Shown here piece after piece: positions 1-9,812 of a DNA stretch of 64,000 bases. Within the stretch, counting starts at the first letter, position 1. Each line of letters begins with the position of its first letter. The stretch lies in the NCBI GenBank assembly GCA_963797635.1, contig CAWCPZ010000011.1, positions 186,001 to 250,000 of the forward strand, given 5' to 3'. The notes beneath the pieces were generated by a model that made no database searches, was not told where the DNA came from, and saw nothing but the letters and a program-made list of their open reading frames with translations. Origin of the DNA: JAOUEA01 sp963797635 (GTDB taxonomy: Bacteria > Actinomycetota > UBA4738 > HRBIN12). Position numbers and translations under genes: made by a program.

Positions 1-1311
1 GCGGTCGAGAAGGGCTACACGCAGAAGCTCGCCGACGACATGTTCGACATGATCGTGCCGTTCGCCGACTACGGGTTCAACGCCTCGCACGCGTGCGCCT
101 ACGGGCTCGTCGCCTACCAGACGGCCTACCTGATGGCGCACCATCGCGTGGAGTACATGGCCTCGATCCTCACGTCGGTCAAGGACGACAAGGACCGCAA
201 GCCGTTCTACCTGTACGCGTGCCGCGGCATGGACATCGAGGTGCTGCCGCCCGACGTCAACGAGTCCGAACTCGACTTCGCGCCGGCGCCCGGCGAGGCG
301 CCGGCCATCCGCTACGGCCTGTCGGCGGTGCGCAACGTCGGCGAGGGCGCGGTGCAGAAGATCATCGAGGCCCGTCGTTCCGAGGGCGGGTTCGTCTCGT
401 TCGCCGACTTCTGCCGCAAGGTCGATCCCTCGGTGCTCACGAAGCGTGTGCTCGAGGCCCTGGTCCAGGCCGGTGCGTTCGACTCGTTGGGCTACACCCG
501 CGCCGGACTGCTCGAGCACCAGGACAAGGTCTCGGCGCCCATCCTGGCCGAGCGCAAGGCCGAGGCCGCCGGGCAGTTCTCCCTGTTCGGCGGCGGTGAA
601 GAGGGTCAGGCCGCCGACATCGACGAATCCGTGCTCGAGGGCGAGGAGTTCGACCAGCGCACGCTGCTCCGGCTGGAGAAGGAGATGCTGGGCCAGTTCG
701 TCACCGACCATCCGTTGCTGGGGGTCAAGGACATCCTCGCTCGGCAGTGCTCGCACGAGATGGCCGACCTCGAGATGCTGGGCGACGGCGACCTCGTCAC
801 GATCGGCGGCATCATCGGCGCGGTCTCGCGCAAGTACACGAAGCGCGGCGAACCCTACGCCCAGTTCCGGCTGGAGGGGCTCGCGGCCGGCGCCAACATC
901 GTCGCGTTCCCCAGCGTCTACGAGGCGGTGCCCGGGCTGATCGAGACCGACCGCATCGTGCTCGCGGTGGGCCGCATCGACCTGCGGGGCCGCGAGATGC
1001 AGATCCGCGCCAACGAGATCCGCGAGCCCAACCTCGGCGCGGTCAACGCGCCGCCTCCGGTGGCTCGGTCGCTGGTCGTCGACCTCGCCGCGGCGGCGTG
1101 CACGCCCGCGGTGCTCACCAAGCTGAAGGAAGAGTTCGAGGCGAACCCCGGCGGCACGCCGGTGGTGGTGCGGTTCCTGTCGTCGGCCGGCGTCACGCCA
1201 CTCGAGGTGGGCTCGTTCCGGGTCAACACGCAGGGTCAGCTCCTCGGCGAGCTCCGGTCCCTGCTGGGCACGGGCGCCGCCCGGCTCGAAGAGGAACCGT
1301 CACCGGTCTAG
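1..1311 (+). CDS. dnaE: DNA polymerase III alpha subunit, C-terminal part (5' end outside window)
   Basis: Catalytic subunit of the replicative polymerase. Only about 436 C-terminal residues are present; the frame is open from base 1. The first residues include the DnaE signature FADYGFNASHACAYG followed by YQTAYLMAHHRVEYMA, which is diagnostic of the polymerase C-terminal half. A helix-hairpin-helix-like segment follows (residues about 105-160), then the OB-fold region (LVTIGGIIGAVSRKYT, about residue 268 on) and a C-terminal domain ending in EEEPSPV. Stop TAG at 1309-1311. Convergent with the next gene, leaving about 39 bases between stops once that gene's frame is corrected. No frameshift is seen here, unlike the transporter genes that follow. 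Confidence 0.95.
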   Translation, partial: AVEKGYTQKLADDMFDMIVPFADYGFNASHACAYGLVAYQTAYLMAHHRVEYMASILTSVKDDKDRKPFYLYACRGMDIEVLPPDVNESELDFAPAPGEAPAIRYGLSAVRNVGEGAVQKIIEARRSEGGFVSFADFCRKVDPSVLTKRVLEALVQAGAFDSLGYTRAGLLEHQDKVSAPILAERKAEAAGQFSLFGGGEEGQAADIDESVLEGEEFDQRTLLRLEKEMLGQFVTDHPLLGVKDILARQCSHEMADLEMLGDGDLVTIGGIIGAVSRKYTKRGEPYAQFRLEGLAAGANIVAFPSVYEAVPGLIETDRIVLAVGRIDLRGREMQIRANEIREPNLGAVNAPPPVARSLVVDLAAAACTPAVLTKLKEEFEANPGGTPVVVRFLSSAGVTPLEVGSFRVNTQGQLLGELRSLLGTGAARLEEEPSPV

Positions 1312-1350
1312 TCATCACTGACCTGTTGGCACCGAACGCGTCGGCACGGA

Positions 1351-1972
1351 CTAGTTGGGGTTCACGTCGAGGTCGGTGCCGCCCACGCCCGCTCCCAGAG
1401 GCCCGCAGGAGCGCCGCCTCGCGCCGGAAGGTCTCGCGAACGATCCGCAGCCGCTCGCCGGCGCCGGGCACCTCGAGCAACGCCTGGCGCTGGGGGAGCA
1501 GTCCGGGCGTGGCCGCCGCCAGGGTGAAGCTGGCGGAGACCGGTTCGCGGCGGAACGAAGGCCGGACGTCTTCCTCACCGGAGGCGCGGAGATAGCCGAG
1601 CAGGGCCTCGAACGCCGCCTCGACGTCGTCGGTGCCCGCGCCGCCTTCGTCGGGGAACGGTTCGACCTCCCAGGCGGGGTAGGGCTCCGACCGCGAAGCG
1701 GCGATCAACGCGACCCGGTCGCGGCCGAGGATGCGGAGCCGGTACGTGCCATCGGCGTCGAACTCGTAGTCCTCCACGTCCACGGTGACGCCGACGCGGT
1801 TCGCCTCGTAGGGGCCGCCCACCTCCTGACCCTTGCGGATCGCCACGACGACGAACGGCCCCGCGGGCAGCACATCCTCCATCATCAGCAGGTAGCGCTC
1901 CTCGAACACCCGCAGCGCCATCCGCTGTCCGGGGAAGAGCACCGTGTGCAGCGCGAAGACGGGAAGGTCCAT
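1351..1972 (-). CDS. Lon substrate-binding (LON) domain protein, one frameshift near the 3' end
   Basis: Small protein made of the Lon N-terminal substrate-binding domain alone. It starts MDLPVFALHTVLFPGQRMALRVFEERYL, the typical opening of this fold; family members are soluble, and their exact role is not established. After about residue 188 the first frame runs into arginine-rich nonsense, whereas the next frame gives GAGVGGTDLDVNPN and a stop at 1351. I therefore place a one-base insertion near 1407 and end the gene at 1351. Read without correction it would run on to 1223 and overlap dnaE. A TAGGCT hexamer at 1979-1984 lies 6 nt before the ATG. Confidence 0.8.
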
Positions 1973-1978
1973 CGCCCC

Positions 1979-1984
1979 AGCCTA
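1979..1984 (-). promoter_or_regulatory. -10 element (TAGGCT) of the LON-domain gene, leaderless
   Basis: TAGGCT on the minus strand ends 6 nt before the ATG at 1972. With the usual 6-8 nt from -10 to the transcription start, the mRNA would begin at or next to the start codon. No TTGACA-like -35 is visible. Confidence 0.55.
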
Positions 1985-2054
1985 GATTCCCTTCGTGCGA
2001 AGCGTCCTGGGCCATCCCCGGAGCCCTCCGCGAACGTATCGAGGGCAAGTGATA

Positions 2055-2102
2055 CGGACGGGTGATTGGCCTCGGCCTCGTGGATGTGATACCAACCGTC
2101 CG
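2055..2102. promoter_or_regulatory. Divergent intergenic region with a 7-bp inverted repeat
   Basis: The 165 bp between the LON-domain gene and livK contain CGGACGG (2055-2061) and its complement CCGTCCG (2096-2102). The spacing suits a regulator site ahead of the livK operon, but the arms are short and could be chance in GC-rich DNA. I see no convincing -35/-10 pair for livK. Confidence 0.25.
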
Positions 2103-2137
2103 ACGTTCGAACGCAAAGCAAGGGGAGAGGGGGCACC

Positions 2138-3471
2138 ATGAAGCAACGCAAACTGCTCACGATGCTGGCCATCGTGGGCTCGCTCGCACTGGTAGCGAGC
2201 TCGTGTTCCAATGACGACGACGGCGGGGGTGGCGGCGACGAGACCGGGGCCACCGGCTCGGAGGTCGACTGCGCCACGGTCGAGTTCGGTTGCGTCGAGG
2301 TGGCATCAGGTGAGCCGATCACGATCGGCACGCTGCTGTCCATCACGCGGTGACACGAAGAACCTGGGTCTGGACAGCCAGTACGGCGTCGAGTTGGCGG
2401 CGGACTACCTCGACGGAACCTTCGACGGCACCAATGGTCAGATCGCCGGCCACGACATCGCGTTCGTGAACGAGGACGACGGGTGTTCGGCCGAAGGCGG
2501 ACAGAGCCGGTGCCACGACCTTGGCAGCCGATCCGCAGATCGTCGGCGTGCTCGGGACCAGCTGCTCGAGCGCCTCGCTCGGTGTCGCGGACACGATCCT
2601 CACCGAGAAGGGGATCGTCGCTGATCTCCCCGTCGGCGACGAACCCCGCGCTGACCACGGCGGGACGCACCAGCGTGGCTACTTCCGTACCGCGCACAAC
2701 GACCGCATCCAGGCGGCCGTGGTGTCCGACTTCGTCACCGAGGAGAAGGGCGCGAAGACGGCCGTGACGATCCACGACGAGAGCCCGTACACGCAGGGCC
2801 TCACGGACGGCTTCAAGGCCAACTTCGAGGCCAACGGCGGCACCGTGAACGCCGAGGAAGCGATCAACAGCCGGACAAGGACTTCAAGCCGCTGCTGACC
2901 CAGATCGCGCAGAACGCGCCCGACGTGATCTACGCCCCGGACTTCAACCCGGCGTGCGCCCTGATCGCGAAGCAGAAGGCCACGACGAGCGGCCTCGAGG
3001 ACACGATCCTGCCGGTTCCGACGGTTGCTCGGACGCGACCTACACCGAGATCGCGGGCACCTCCGCAGACGGCGTGTTCCTGTCCGGTCCGGACCTGACC
3101 GCCTTCTCGGGCGGCGCGTTCTACAAGGACGAGTTCGTGCCCGCCTACGAAGAGGCCTACGGGTCCAGGCCCGACTGTCGGTCTTCCACGCCCACGCGTT
3201 CGACGCGATGAACATCCTCGTGAAGTCGATCGAGGAGGTCGGCGATCGAGAACGACGACGGTTCGCTGACGATCCCCGGGATGCGCTGATCGACGCGTGG
3301 AGAGCACGGAGAACTACGAAGGGGTCATCGGCACGATCACCTGCACGACCGGACGGTGACTGCGCAACATCGGTCACGATCGGTGTCTACGAGGTGCCGG
3401 ACGTCGGGTTCCTGGACCCGGCGGCGAAGCCGGTCTTCACCGAGACGAAGACCCTGGACGAAGTCGCCTGA
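2138..3471 (+). CDS. livK: Branched-chain amino-acid-type substrate-binding lipoprotein (frame broken many times)
   Basis: Extracytoplasmic receptor of the adjacent ABC importer. The N-terminus MKQRKLLTMLAIVGSLALVA followed by SSC is a lipoprotein signal peptide with the lipidated Cys near residue 23; a purine-rich Shine-Dalgarno (AGGGGAGAGGGGGC) precedes the ATG. The mature part reads as a Peripla_BP_6 protein: GTLLSIT, NLGLDSQYGVELAADYLDG, ADPQIVGVLGTSCSSA, RTAHNDRIQ, HAHAFDAMNI. These blocks lie in different frames; about ten single-base insertions and deletions are needed (for example near 2352, 2496, 2630, 2667, 2873, 3012, 3170, 3242, 3270, 3350). The C-terminus TVTIGVYEVPDVGFLDP-type end and the stop at 3469-3471 are clean. 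Ligand cannot be told from sequence; amino acids are typical. Confidence 0.85.
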
Positions 3472-3552
3472 TCGGCGAAGTCCAGACGAAGCGTGCGGGC
3501 GGGGGTCGCGGGCCCGCCCGCAGCCTCCGCGTCCGCGCCGGGTGGAGGGACC

Positions 3553-4693
3553 ATGGCGCAACGATGTCGGAGCCGGAGGTACCCACGGCCGCCGCACCGC
3601 GTGCGGATGAGCAGCTCGGCTGTCCTCGACCGGATCCCGGTCCGCTCGATCGTCCTCACCGTCCTCCACGGCGCGATCTTCGTCGTGGTCGGTGGTGGCA
3701 TCTACAAGACCCTCACGCTGCCCGCCGGCGAGCGCCTGGATTGGGCGTTCTGGGCGAACCTGTTCGTGATCGGCGCTGGCGCTCGGGGCCGTCTACGCGC
3801 TGATCGCGCTCGGCTACAGCCTGGTCTACGGCATCCTGCGCATGATCAACTTCGCCCACGGTGAGGTGTTCATGTTCGGGGCCTTCGACCTCGTTCTTCT
3901 TCGCCGCGCGCGTACGCGCGCGAGCGGCTTCATGAGCGGCCAGCCGATCGCTCTCGCTCGCGATGCTGTTCCTGTCGGGCATCGCGGTCTCGGTCGGGGT
4001 CGCGGTGCTGCTGGAACGCGTCTGCTATCGGCCGCTGCGCAACGCGCCGCGGCTCGTGCCCTTGATCACCGCGATCGGCGCCTCGCTGCTTCCTGCAGAA
4101 CTCCGCGCAGGGGTTCTTCGGCTCCCAGACCCGCGGGTATCCGCGCCCCGGCGTTCCTCGAGGGGACGTGGACGATCGCTGGGCGTGAGCTTCGACAAGA
4201 TCGATCCGGTCGTCTGATCGTCACGTCGATCATCGTGATGGTGGTCGCTGCGATCTGTTCGTGCAAGCGCACGCGGACCGGGCAGTCGATGCGCGCGGTC
4301 GCCCAGGATCGCGAGATCGCGAGCCTGATGGGGATCGACGTGGACCGGGTGATCGTGATGACGTTCATCATCGGCGGCATGCTGGCAGGCATCGCCGGCG
4401 TGCTGTACGCGCTGACGTTCGGCCGGTGGGCGCGACGATGGGCTTCCTGCCCGGCATCGCCGCCTTCACCGCGGCCGTGCTCGGCGGCATCGGCAGCATC
4501 CCGGGGGCGGCGATCGGAGGCTGTTGATCCTGGGCATCCCGGAGTCGGTGGGGCCGTTCCTGCTGCTCCGCGGCTTCAACGTGCCCGTCGCCGTTCGAGC
4601 TGCGAGGCGTCATCACGTTCTCGATCCTGGTGCTGGTCTTGATCTTCCGGCCCGGCGGCATCCTGGGGACAGGGCGAAGCGGAGAAGGTCTGA
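3553..4693 (+). CDS. livH: Branched-chain amino-acid ABC transporter permease LivH (frame broken)
   Basis: Inner-membrane permease of the LivH family. After a first membrane span (IVLTVLHGAIFVVVGGGIY) the text reads YALIALGYSLVYGILRMINFAHGEVFMFGA, the hallmark LivH motif, and later TGQSMRAVAQDREIASLMGIDVDRVI and GIAGVLYALTFG, the EAA-type loop that contacts the ATPases. At least eight indels break the frame (about 3565, 3786, 3886, 3958, 4090, 4150, 4185, 4215, 4250, 4430, 4522). Start: ATG 3553 is preceded by GGTGGAGGG, ATG 3564 is an alternative. It ends GTGEAEKV with TGA at 4691-4693, overlapping the livM ATG (TGATG), so the two are translationally coupled. Confidence 0.85.
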
Positions 4694-6601
4694 TGAACGG
4701 CGCCGTGATGAAGCGCGCTGTGCGGATCGGGCGTGGTCGCGGGCATCGCCGTGGTCTGGTCTGCGCTGGTCGGCATGGTCGGGCTCATCGAGCGACTGGC
4801 CGACCTGTCGATCATCGGGCTCGCTCACGCATGGACCAGATCCTCGATCTTCCTGCCGGCGGCGCTGGCGGGCTGGGTCGCCGTGCGGCCCTCGCGTGAT
4901 CTCCGGGGCCTTGCAGACGCCGCGGGCCGTGATCGTCGACGGCTGTGGCCTCGCGGCTGGGCTCGCCGCCGGGCGGCGGTCGCTGTCGGTCTCTGATCGT
5001 GAACATGATCGGTGTCGAGATCGGTGCGGACCGTCTTCGTCGCCGTGTCCCGGACTCTGATGGAACCAGCTGTACCTCGGGCTCGAGCCGCGTCGTGGGC
5101 ACGATCGTCCGCTCGTCGTCGGCATGGTCCTCGCCGTGGTGGGTGCCGGGGCGTCCGTCTGCCTGCCGGCGGTGATCCGCGGGCCGATCGTGGCGGGCCT
5201 CGCCGGCGTGGTGGCGATGGCGCTGCTCGAGCGCGTGGTGGCCCCCGCCTTCGACCAGACGGGGATCGAGAAGGACTGGCTCTACGATCGCACGAAGCGG
5301 CGGGCTCGAGCGATCGGGGCGATCGTCGTGTTCATGATCGTGGCCGCTCGCCGTCGCTGCGCGTGGGGCAGCGGTTGCACGACATCCTGTTGCCGATCGC
5401 CGATCGGAGCCGACCACGGCGACCATGGCGCCGTCCACCGAACCGCAGGGCGAGATGCAGGCGGAGCGCGAGCTCGGAGGCGACGGAGTCCCATCCGCTC
5501 GGCCGGCGTCCGAGCGCCCGCTCGATCCAGATCGTGGCGTGGCTCGTCGATCGCCGGTGCTGCTCGCGGTCCTGCCGTACCTCGTGGGTCCGGTGGTGTC
5601 CACGATCCTCGGGTCGGTCGGCATCTTCCTGCTGCTCGGGCTCGGACTGAACATCGTGGTGGGCTACGCGGGGCTGCTTGACCTCGGCTACGTGGCGTTC
5701 TTCGCGGTGGGTGCCTATTTCACCGCGATCCTCACGGGGGACAGCGGGTGACCTTCGCGGGGTTCCGTCCGCCGGCGTTCGGTATGGACTTGTCGTTCTA
5801 TGTCGCGCTGCCCGATCGTGGTGCTCATCGCGGCGTTCATCGGCGTCTTGATCGGCAGCCCCGTCGCTGCGGCTGCGGGGCGACTACCTCGCGATCGTGA
5901 CGTTGGGCTTCGGTGAGATCGCCCGGGTCATCTTCGGTTCGACCTGGGCCGAAGGGGCTGTTCGGCGGGGCGCTCGGCATGAGCCGGATCACGCCGGCGC
6001 CGATCCCGGGACCACGTTCGATTTCCAGAGCGATCCCGCAGCACTTCTACTACCTGGTCCTCGCGTTCTGCTTACTCGCGATCTTCGTGTCATGGCGCCT
6101 GCAGGCGTCCAGGATCGGACGTGCGTGGAACGCGATGCGTGAGGACGAGCAGGTCGCCGACGCGATGGGCATCTCGACGACGCGCTACAAGCTGCTGGCC
6201 TTCGCGATGGGTGGTGCGATCGGGTCCCTGGGCGGCGCGCTGTTCGCCGTCAGCCTCGGATCGCTCACGATCGCGAGCTTCCGGATCCTCGTCTCGATCA
6301 CCGCGCTCGCGATCGTCATCCTCGGTGGCCTGGGCTCCATCCCGCGGCGTGATCGTCGGTGCGTTGGTGCTGATCGGATTGCCCGGATTGTTGACCCAGT
6401 TCGAGGACTACCGGCTGCTGATCTACGGCGCCACGCTGATCGCCGTGATGCTCCTGCGGCCGCAGGGGCTGATCCCGAACGTGCGCCGTAGCCGCGAGCT
6501 GCAGGAGGACGAACGATCGCAGGACCAGTGGGCCAAGCACCTGCTCGAGGCCGATGCGGCAGCCGACGCGGCGCCAGCCGACGGGAGGCGCGATCTCGTG
6601 A
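4693..6601 (+). CDS. livM: Branched-chain amino-acid ABC transporter permease LivM with long N-terminal extension (frame broken)
   Basis: Second permease of the importer. The conserved LivM core starts near 5560 (LGLGLNIVVGYAGLLDLGYVAFFAVGAYF) and continues with DYLAIVTLGFGEIARVIF, GRAWNAMREDEQVADAMGI and MLLRPQGLIPNVRRSRE. Ahead of it are about 280 residues with several hydrophobic segments (VVAGIAVVWSALVGMVGLIE, LAVVGAGASVCLPAVI, GPIVAGLAGVVAMALL and others), so the span of about 636 codons is far longer than a usual LivM of 300-420. Many indels break the frame, mostly between 4730 and 6360. The stop is read as TGA 6599-6601 overlapping the livG GTG; this needs one frame correction just upstream. 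Confidence 0.8.
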
Positions 6602-7389
6602 GCGAGCCCCTGCTCGAGGTCGTCCAGGCGTGGCCAAGCACTTCGGTGGCCTCTACGCCCTCAACGGCCTCGACCTGCACGTGGACGAGCACGAGATCGT
6701 CTCGGTGATCGGACCCAACGGCGCCGGCAAGAGCACGCTGTTCAACGTGATCACCGGGCTGTACACGCCCGACGCCGGCGACGTGGTGTTCCAGGGCGAG
6801 TCGCATCCTGGGTCGCCTGCCCAGCCAGGTCACGAAGCTCGGCATCGCGCGCACCTTCCAGAACGTGCGGCTCTTCCCGAACATGACCGTGCTCGAGAAC
6901 GCGATGGTCGGCCAGCACTGCCGGACGAAGACGGGTGTCTTCGGGGCGCTCATCCGGACGCCGTCCGCGCGCCGAGAGGAAGTGGCGATCCGCGAACGCG
7001 CTGAAGGGGCGCCTCGGGCTTCTTCGGCTCCCGGCTCGTCGGGCTACCGGCAGGACCAACTCGCCAACGTCCTGTCCTACGCGAACCGCCGCCGGCTGGA
7101 GATGGCCCGAGCCATGGCCACCGACCCCACCCTGCTCCTGCTCGACGAGCCGACGGCGGGGATGAACCCTCGGGAGACCCTGGAGCTGCGGGACCACATC
7201 GTGCGCATGCGCGATGAACGGGGCATCACGATCCTGGTGATCGAACACGACATGCGGGTCGTGAAGGGGGTCTCCGACCGCGTCGTCGCCCTCGACTACG
7301 GCCAGAAGATCGCCGAAGGCACGTACGACGAGGTGGCTCACGACGAGCACGTGATCGAGGCCTATCTGGGGACCAAGGCGGCGGGATGA
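6598..7389 (+). CDS. livG: Branched-chain amino-acid ABC transporter ATP-binding protein LivG (frame broken)
   Basis: Cytoplasmic ATPase of the importer. GTG start with GGGAGG about 10 nt upstream; VSEPLLEV then VAKHFGGLYALNGLDLHV. Walker A is GPNGAGKST, followed by GIARTFQNVRLFPNMTVLENAMVGQH (Q-loop, LivG type), the signature is the family form ANVLSYANRRRLEMARAMA, Walker B TLLLLDEPTAGMNP and the H-loop ITILVIEHDMRVV. The frame shifts near 6626 and 6806 and shifts away and back near 7000-7035. The stop at 7387-7389 overlaps the livF ATG at 7386. Confidence 0.9.
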
Positions 7390-8133
7390 GCGGGCCCGAA
7401 GCCGTCTCCGACGACCGCACTCCGGTCCTGGAGCTGCGGAACGTCAGCACCCACTACGGGCTGGTGTCCGTGCTCCGCGACGTCGACATGGAGATCTATG
7501 CCGGCGAGATGGTGTGCCTGCTCGGCGGCAACGCCAGCGGCAAGACCACCACGCTGAAGACGATCCTGGGCTACGTCGTGCCCTCCGAGGGCGACGTCGT
7601 CGTGGACGGCGAAGTCGTGAGCGGGTCTGTCCACGACCGAGATCGTGCGACGCGGCGTCTCGATGGTGCCTGAGAACCGGCGCCTGTTCTCCGACATGAC
7701 CGTGGCCGAGAACCTCGAGCTGGGCGCGTTCCTGCGCACCGACGCAGATGGCGTGCACCGCGACCGGGAGCAGGTCCTGGAGATGTTCCCCCGGGTCCGT
7801 GAGCGGCTCAAGCAGAAGGCGGGCACCCTCTCGGGAGGCGAGCAGCAGATGGTGGCGATGGGCCGTGCGCTCATGGCCGACCCCAAGGTCCTGTTGATGG
7901 ACGAACCCTCGATGGGCCTCTCGCCCGTGCTGGTCGACCAGGTCTTCGAGATCATCAAGTCGATCCGAGCCTTGGGACGAACGGTCTTCGTGGTGGAGCA
8001 GAACGCCAACATGGCGCTGTCGATCGCCGATCGCGGGTACGTGATCCAGACCGGCCAGGTGGTCCTGGCCGACACCGCCGAGAACCTCCTGGCGAACCCG
8101 CTCATGCGCGAGGCCTACCTGGGTGAGCTCTGA
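7386..8133 (+). CDS. livF: Branched-chain amino-acid ABC transporter ATP-binding protein LivF (one frameshift)
   Basis: Second ATPase. LELRNVSTHYGLVSVLRDVDMEI, then a Walker A with an unusual fill, GGNASGKTTTLKTI. After about residue 80 an extra base near 7630 shifts the frame, and the text continues IVRRGVSMVPENRRLFSDMTVAENLELGAF, signature TLSGGEQQMVAMGRALM, Walker B VLLMDEPSMGLSP and H-loop TVFVVEQNANMALSIADRGYV. The substitution of Gly-Asn-Ala for the common Pro-Asn-Gly in Walker A is compatible with activity because GxxxxGKT is kept. Its 3' end overlaps the next gene by 11 bases. Confidence 0.92.
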
Positions 8134-9070
8134 CCGCGAGGCGGCATCCGGGTCCGCCGGCGTGCGGGTCTTCACCGCCGACGACGTCCACCGGCTGCTG
8201 ACCTACCCGTCGGCGATCCACGCCCTCGAGAGCGGCGTTCGCCACGCTCGAGGTGACCGCGCCGCCACGCTCGTCGGTGTCCACGGACCGGGGCACCGTC
8301 CTGCTGATGCCGGCGTTCGGCGAGGAGGCCCTCGGCGTCAAACTCGTCACCCTCACCCCGGAGAATCCGGAGGCCGGGCTGCCGTTCGTCCAGGCGACGT
8401 ACGTCCTGTTCGACGCGGCGACACAGTCGCTGCGTGCGGTGATCGACGGATCGTCGCTCACGGCGATCCGCACCGCGGCGGTCTCGGCGCTCGCGACGCG
8501 CTTCCTCGCCGCTCCCGATGCCCATCGGCTGGTGATCTTCGGCGCGGGCGTGCAGGCGAACTCGCACCTGGACGCGATGCGCGCGGTGCGGCCGATCGAC
8601 GAACTCGTCGTGGTCTCCAGGATCCGCGGAAGCCGCCGAGGCCCTGGTGGACCGAGCCTCCGCGGAGGGGCTCCGACGCGTCGGTGGGCGGGCCGGAGGC
8701 GGTCGCCGGTGCCGACATCGTGTGCACCTGCACCACGAGCCCGGAGCCGGTCTTCGACGGCTCGCTGCTCGCCGAGGGCGCGCACGTCAACGCCGTGGGG
8801 GCGTACACGCTCGAGACCCGGGAGCTCGACGAGGCGGCCGTGCGGGACGCCGCGATCGTCGTCGAGACGCGCGAGGTCGCGCTGGCCGAAGCCGGTGACC
8901 TGGCACTCGCGTTCGGCCCGGCGACGGCGGATCGCATCGACGCCGACCTGCACGAGGTGGTGACGGGAGCCAAGCCCACCGGCCATCACAGCGTCTTCGT
9001 GTCGGTGGGGGTGGCCTTCGAGGATCTCGCGGTGGCCGCCGCCCTCGAGGCGAACGCCGACGCCGGGTAG
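8123..9070 (+). CDS. Ornithine cyclodeaminase / mu-crystallin family protein (frame broken)
   Basis: NAD(P)-dependent enzyme family that includes ornithine cyclodeaminase, L-alanine dehydrogenase and imine reductases. Seen: VFTADDVHRLLTYPSAIHALE, then KLVTLTPENPEAGLPFVQATYVLFD, the substrate loop GSSLTAIRTAAVSALATRFLA, the Rossmann motif LVIFGAGVQANSHLDAM and the end region GADIVCTCTTSPEPVFDGSLL. The frame changes near 8243 and again near 8630-8690. GTG start at 8123, inside livF, with no room for its own promoter; co-transcription with the liv operon suggests a role in amino-acid breakdown. The substrate is not decided by sequence. Confidence 0.85.
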   Translation: MSSDREAASGSAGVRVFTADDVHRLLTYPSAIHALESGVRHARGDRAATLVGVHGPGHRPADAGVRRGGPRRQTRHPHPGESGGRAAVRPGDVRPVRRGDTVAACGDRRIVAHGDPHRGGLGARDALPRRSRCPSAGDLRRGRAGELAPGRDARGAADRRTRRGLQDPRKPPRPWWTEPPRRGSDASVGGPEAVAGADIVCTCTTSPEPVFDGSLLAEGAHVNAVGAYTLETRELDEAAVRDAAIVVETREVALAEAGDLALAFGPATADRIDADLHEVVTGAKPTGHHSVFVSVGVAFEDLAVAAALEANADAG

Positions 9071-9073
9071 GGT
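9068..9073 (+). promoter_or_regulatory. -10 element (TAGGGT) of the hisA/priA-like gene, leaderless
   Basis: TAGGGT ends 6 nt before the ATG at 9080 and overlaps the stop codon of the upstream gene. It predicts a leaderless mRNA for the hisA-trp operon. Confidence 0.5.
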
Positions 9074-9079
9074 TCGCGC

Positions 9080-9799
9080 ATGTTCTCGGTCCTGCCGGCG
9101 ATCGATCTCACGCACGGGCGGCTCGGCGCCTATTCGCCCGAGGGACCGGTTCCCGTCGAGGCGTTCGGCGGCGATCCCGTGGCGGCGGCGCGCTCGTTCG
9201 TCGAGGCGGGCGCCCGCTGGTTGCACGTGGTCGACATGGACCTGGCCTTCGAGGGAACGGTGGGCAACGCCGAGACCCTCGTCGCGATCCGCGATGCGTT
9301 CCCCGACGTGGCGATCCAGGCGAGCGGCGGCATCCGCACGCCGGCGGAGGCCGCGGCGTTCCTGTCGGCCGGCGCCGCCCGCGTGGTGATCGGTTCGGCG
9401 GCGCTGGGGGACGAGCGGGGGTTCGCGGAGGTGGCCGCCGCGACCGGCGGGCGCTACCTCGTCGGGATCGAGGTCGCCGACGGCCGGATCCGTTCGCGGG
9501 GCAGGGAGCCGGTGGACCTGGATCTCATGGCGACCCTGGGATGGCTCACGGCGACCGGGGCACCGGGCTTCGTGGTGACCGCCGTCGCCAAGGTCGGCTC
9601 GGCCTCCGGTCCCGACGATGCGACCGTCAAGCGCGTGGTGCGATCGGGCAAACCCACGCTGGCCGCAGGGGGCATCGCCTCCGTCGACGATCTGGTCGCG
9701 GTGCACCGGGCGGGCGCGGTGGGTGCGGTGGTGGGGCGCGGCGCGCTCGAAGGGTCGCTCCCACTGCCCGAAGCCCTCGCCTGGGCCGCCGAACACTAG
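9080..9799 (+). CDS. HisA/PriA-like phosphoribosyl isomerase with altered active site
   Basis: 239-residue (beta-alpha)8 barrel of the HisA family. HisA isomerises ProFAR in histidine synthesis; actinobacterial PriA also performs the TrpF step. The setting upstream of trpC-trpB-trpA, with no trpF here, favours a TrpF or dual role. Seen: VLPAIDL with the first catalytic Asp (residue 9), GARWLHVVDMDLAFEG, phosphate-binding ASGGIRTP (81-88), AAGGI (195-199) and VGRGAL (218-223). Odd: the strand-6 motif usually VVTDxxKDGT reads VVTAVAKVGS (Ala168 for Asp), and the strand-5 Asp is Glu131 (GIEV). The loop after the first Asp (THGRLGAYSPEG) also departs from the usual DGxxVRL. It may be a TrpF-specialised or otherwise diverged member. 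Confidence 0.8.
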   Translation: MFSVLPAIDLTHGRLGAYSPEGPVPVEAFGGDPVAAARSFVEAGARWLHVVDMDLAFEGTVGNAETLVAIRDAFPDVAIQASGGIRTPAEAAAFLSAGAARVVIGSAALGDERGFAEVAAATGGRYLVGIEVADGRIRSRGREPVDLDLMATLGWLTATGAPGFVVTAVAKVGSASGPDDATVKRVVRSGKPTLAAGGIASVDDLVAVHRAGAVGAVVGRGALEGSLPLPEALAWAAEH

Positions 9800-9802
9800 A
9801 CT
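9797..9802 (+). promoter_or_regulatory. Possible internal -10 (TAGACT) ahead of trpC
   Basis: TAGACT lies 10 nt before the trpC ATG and overlaps the end of the hisA-like gene. It could give a leaderless trpC transcript as well as read-through from upstream; weaker than the other cases because of the longer gap. Confidence 0.35.
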
Positions 9803-9812
9803 TGGCGCCCCC

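Noticed and set aside
2138..6601. Programmed frameshifting or phase variation in livK-livH-livM
   Set aside because: There is no repeated slippery sequence or homopolymer tract; shifts are both +1 and -1, at scattered ordinary sites, and up to ten per gene. Consensus error is simpler.
2138..8133. liv operon as a set of decayed pseudogenes
   Set aside because: Conserved motifs are intact on both sides of every break, with no in-frame stop mutations or loss of catalytic residues, which is not expected for real decay.
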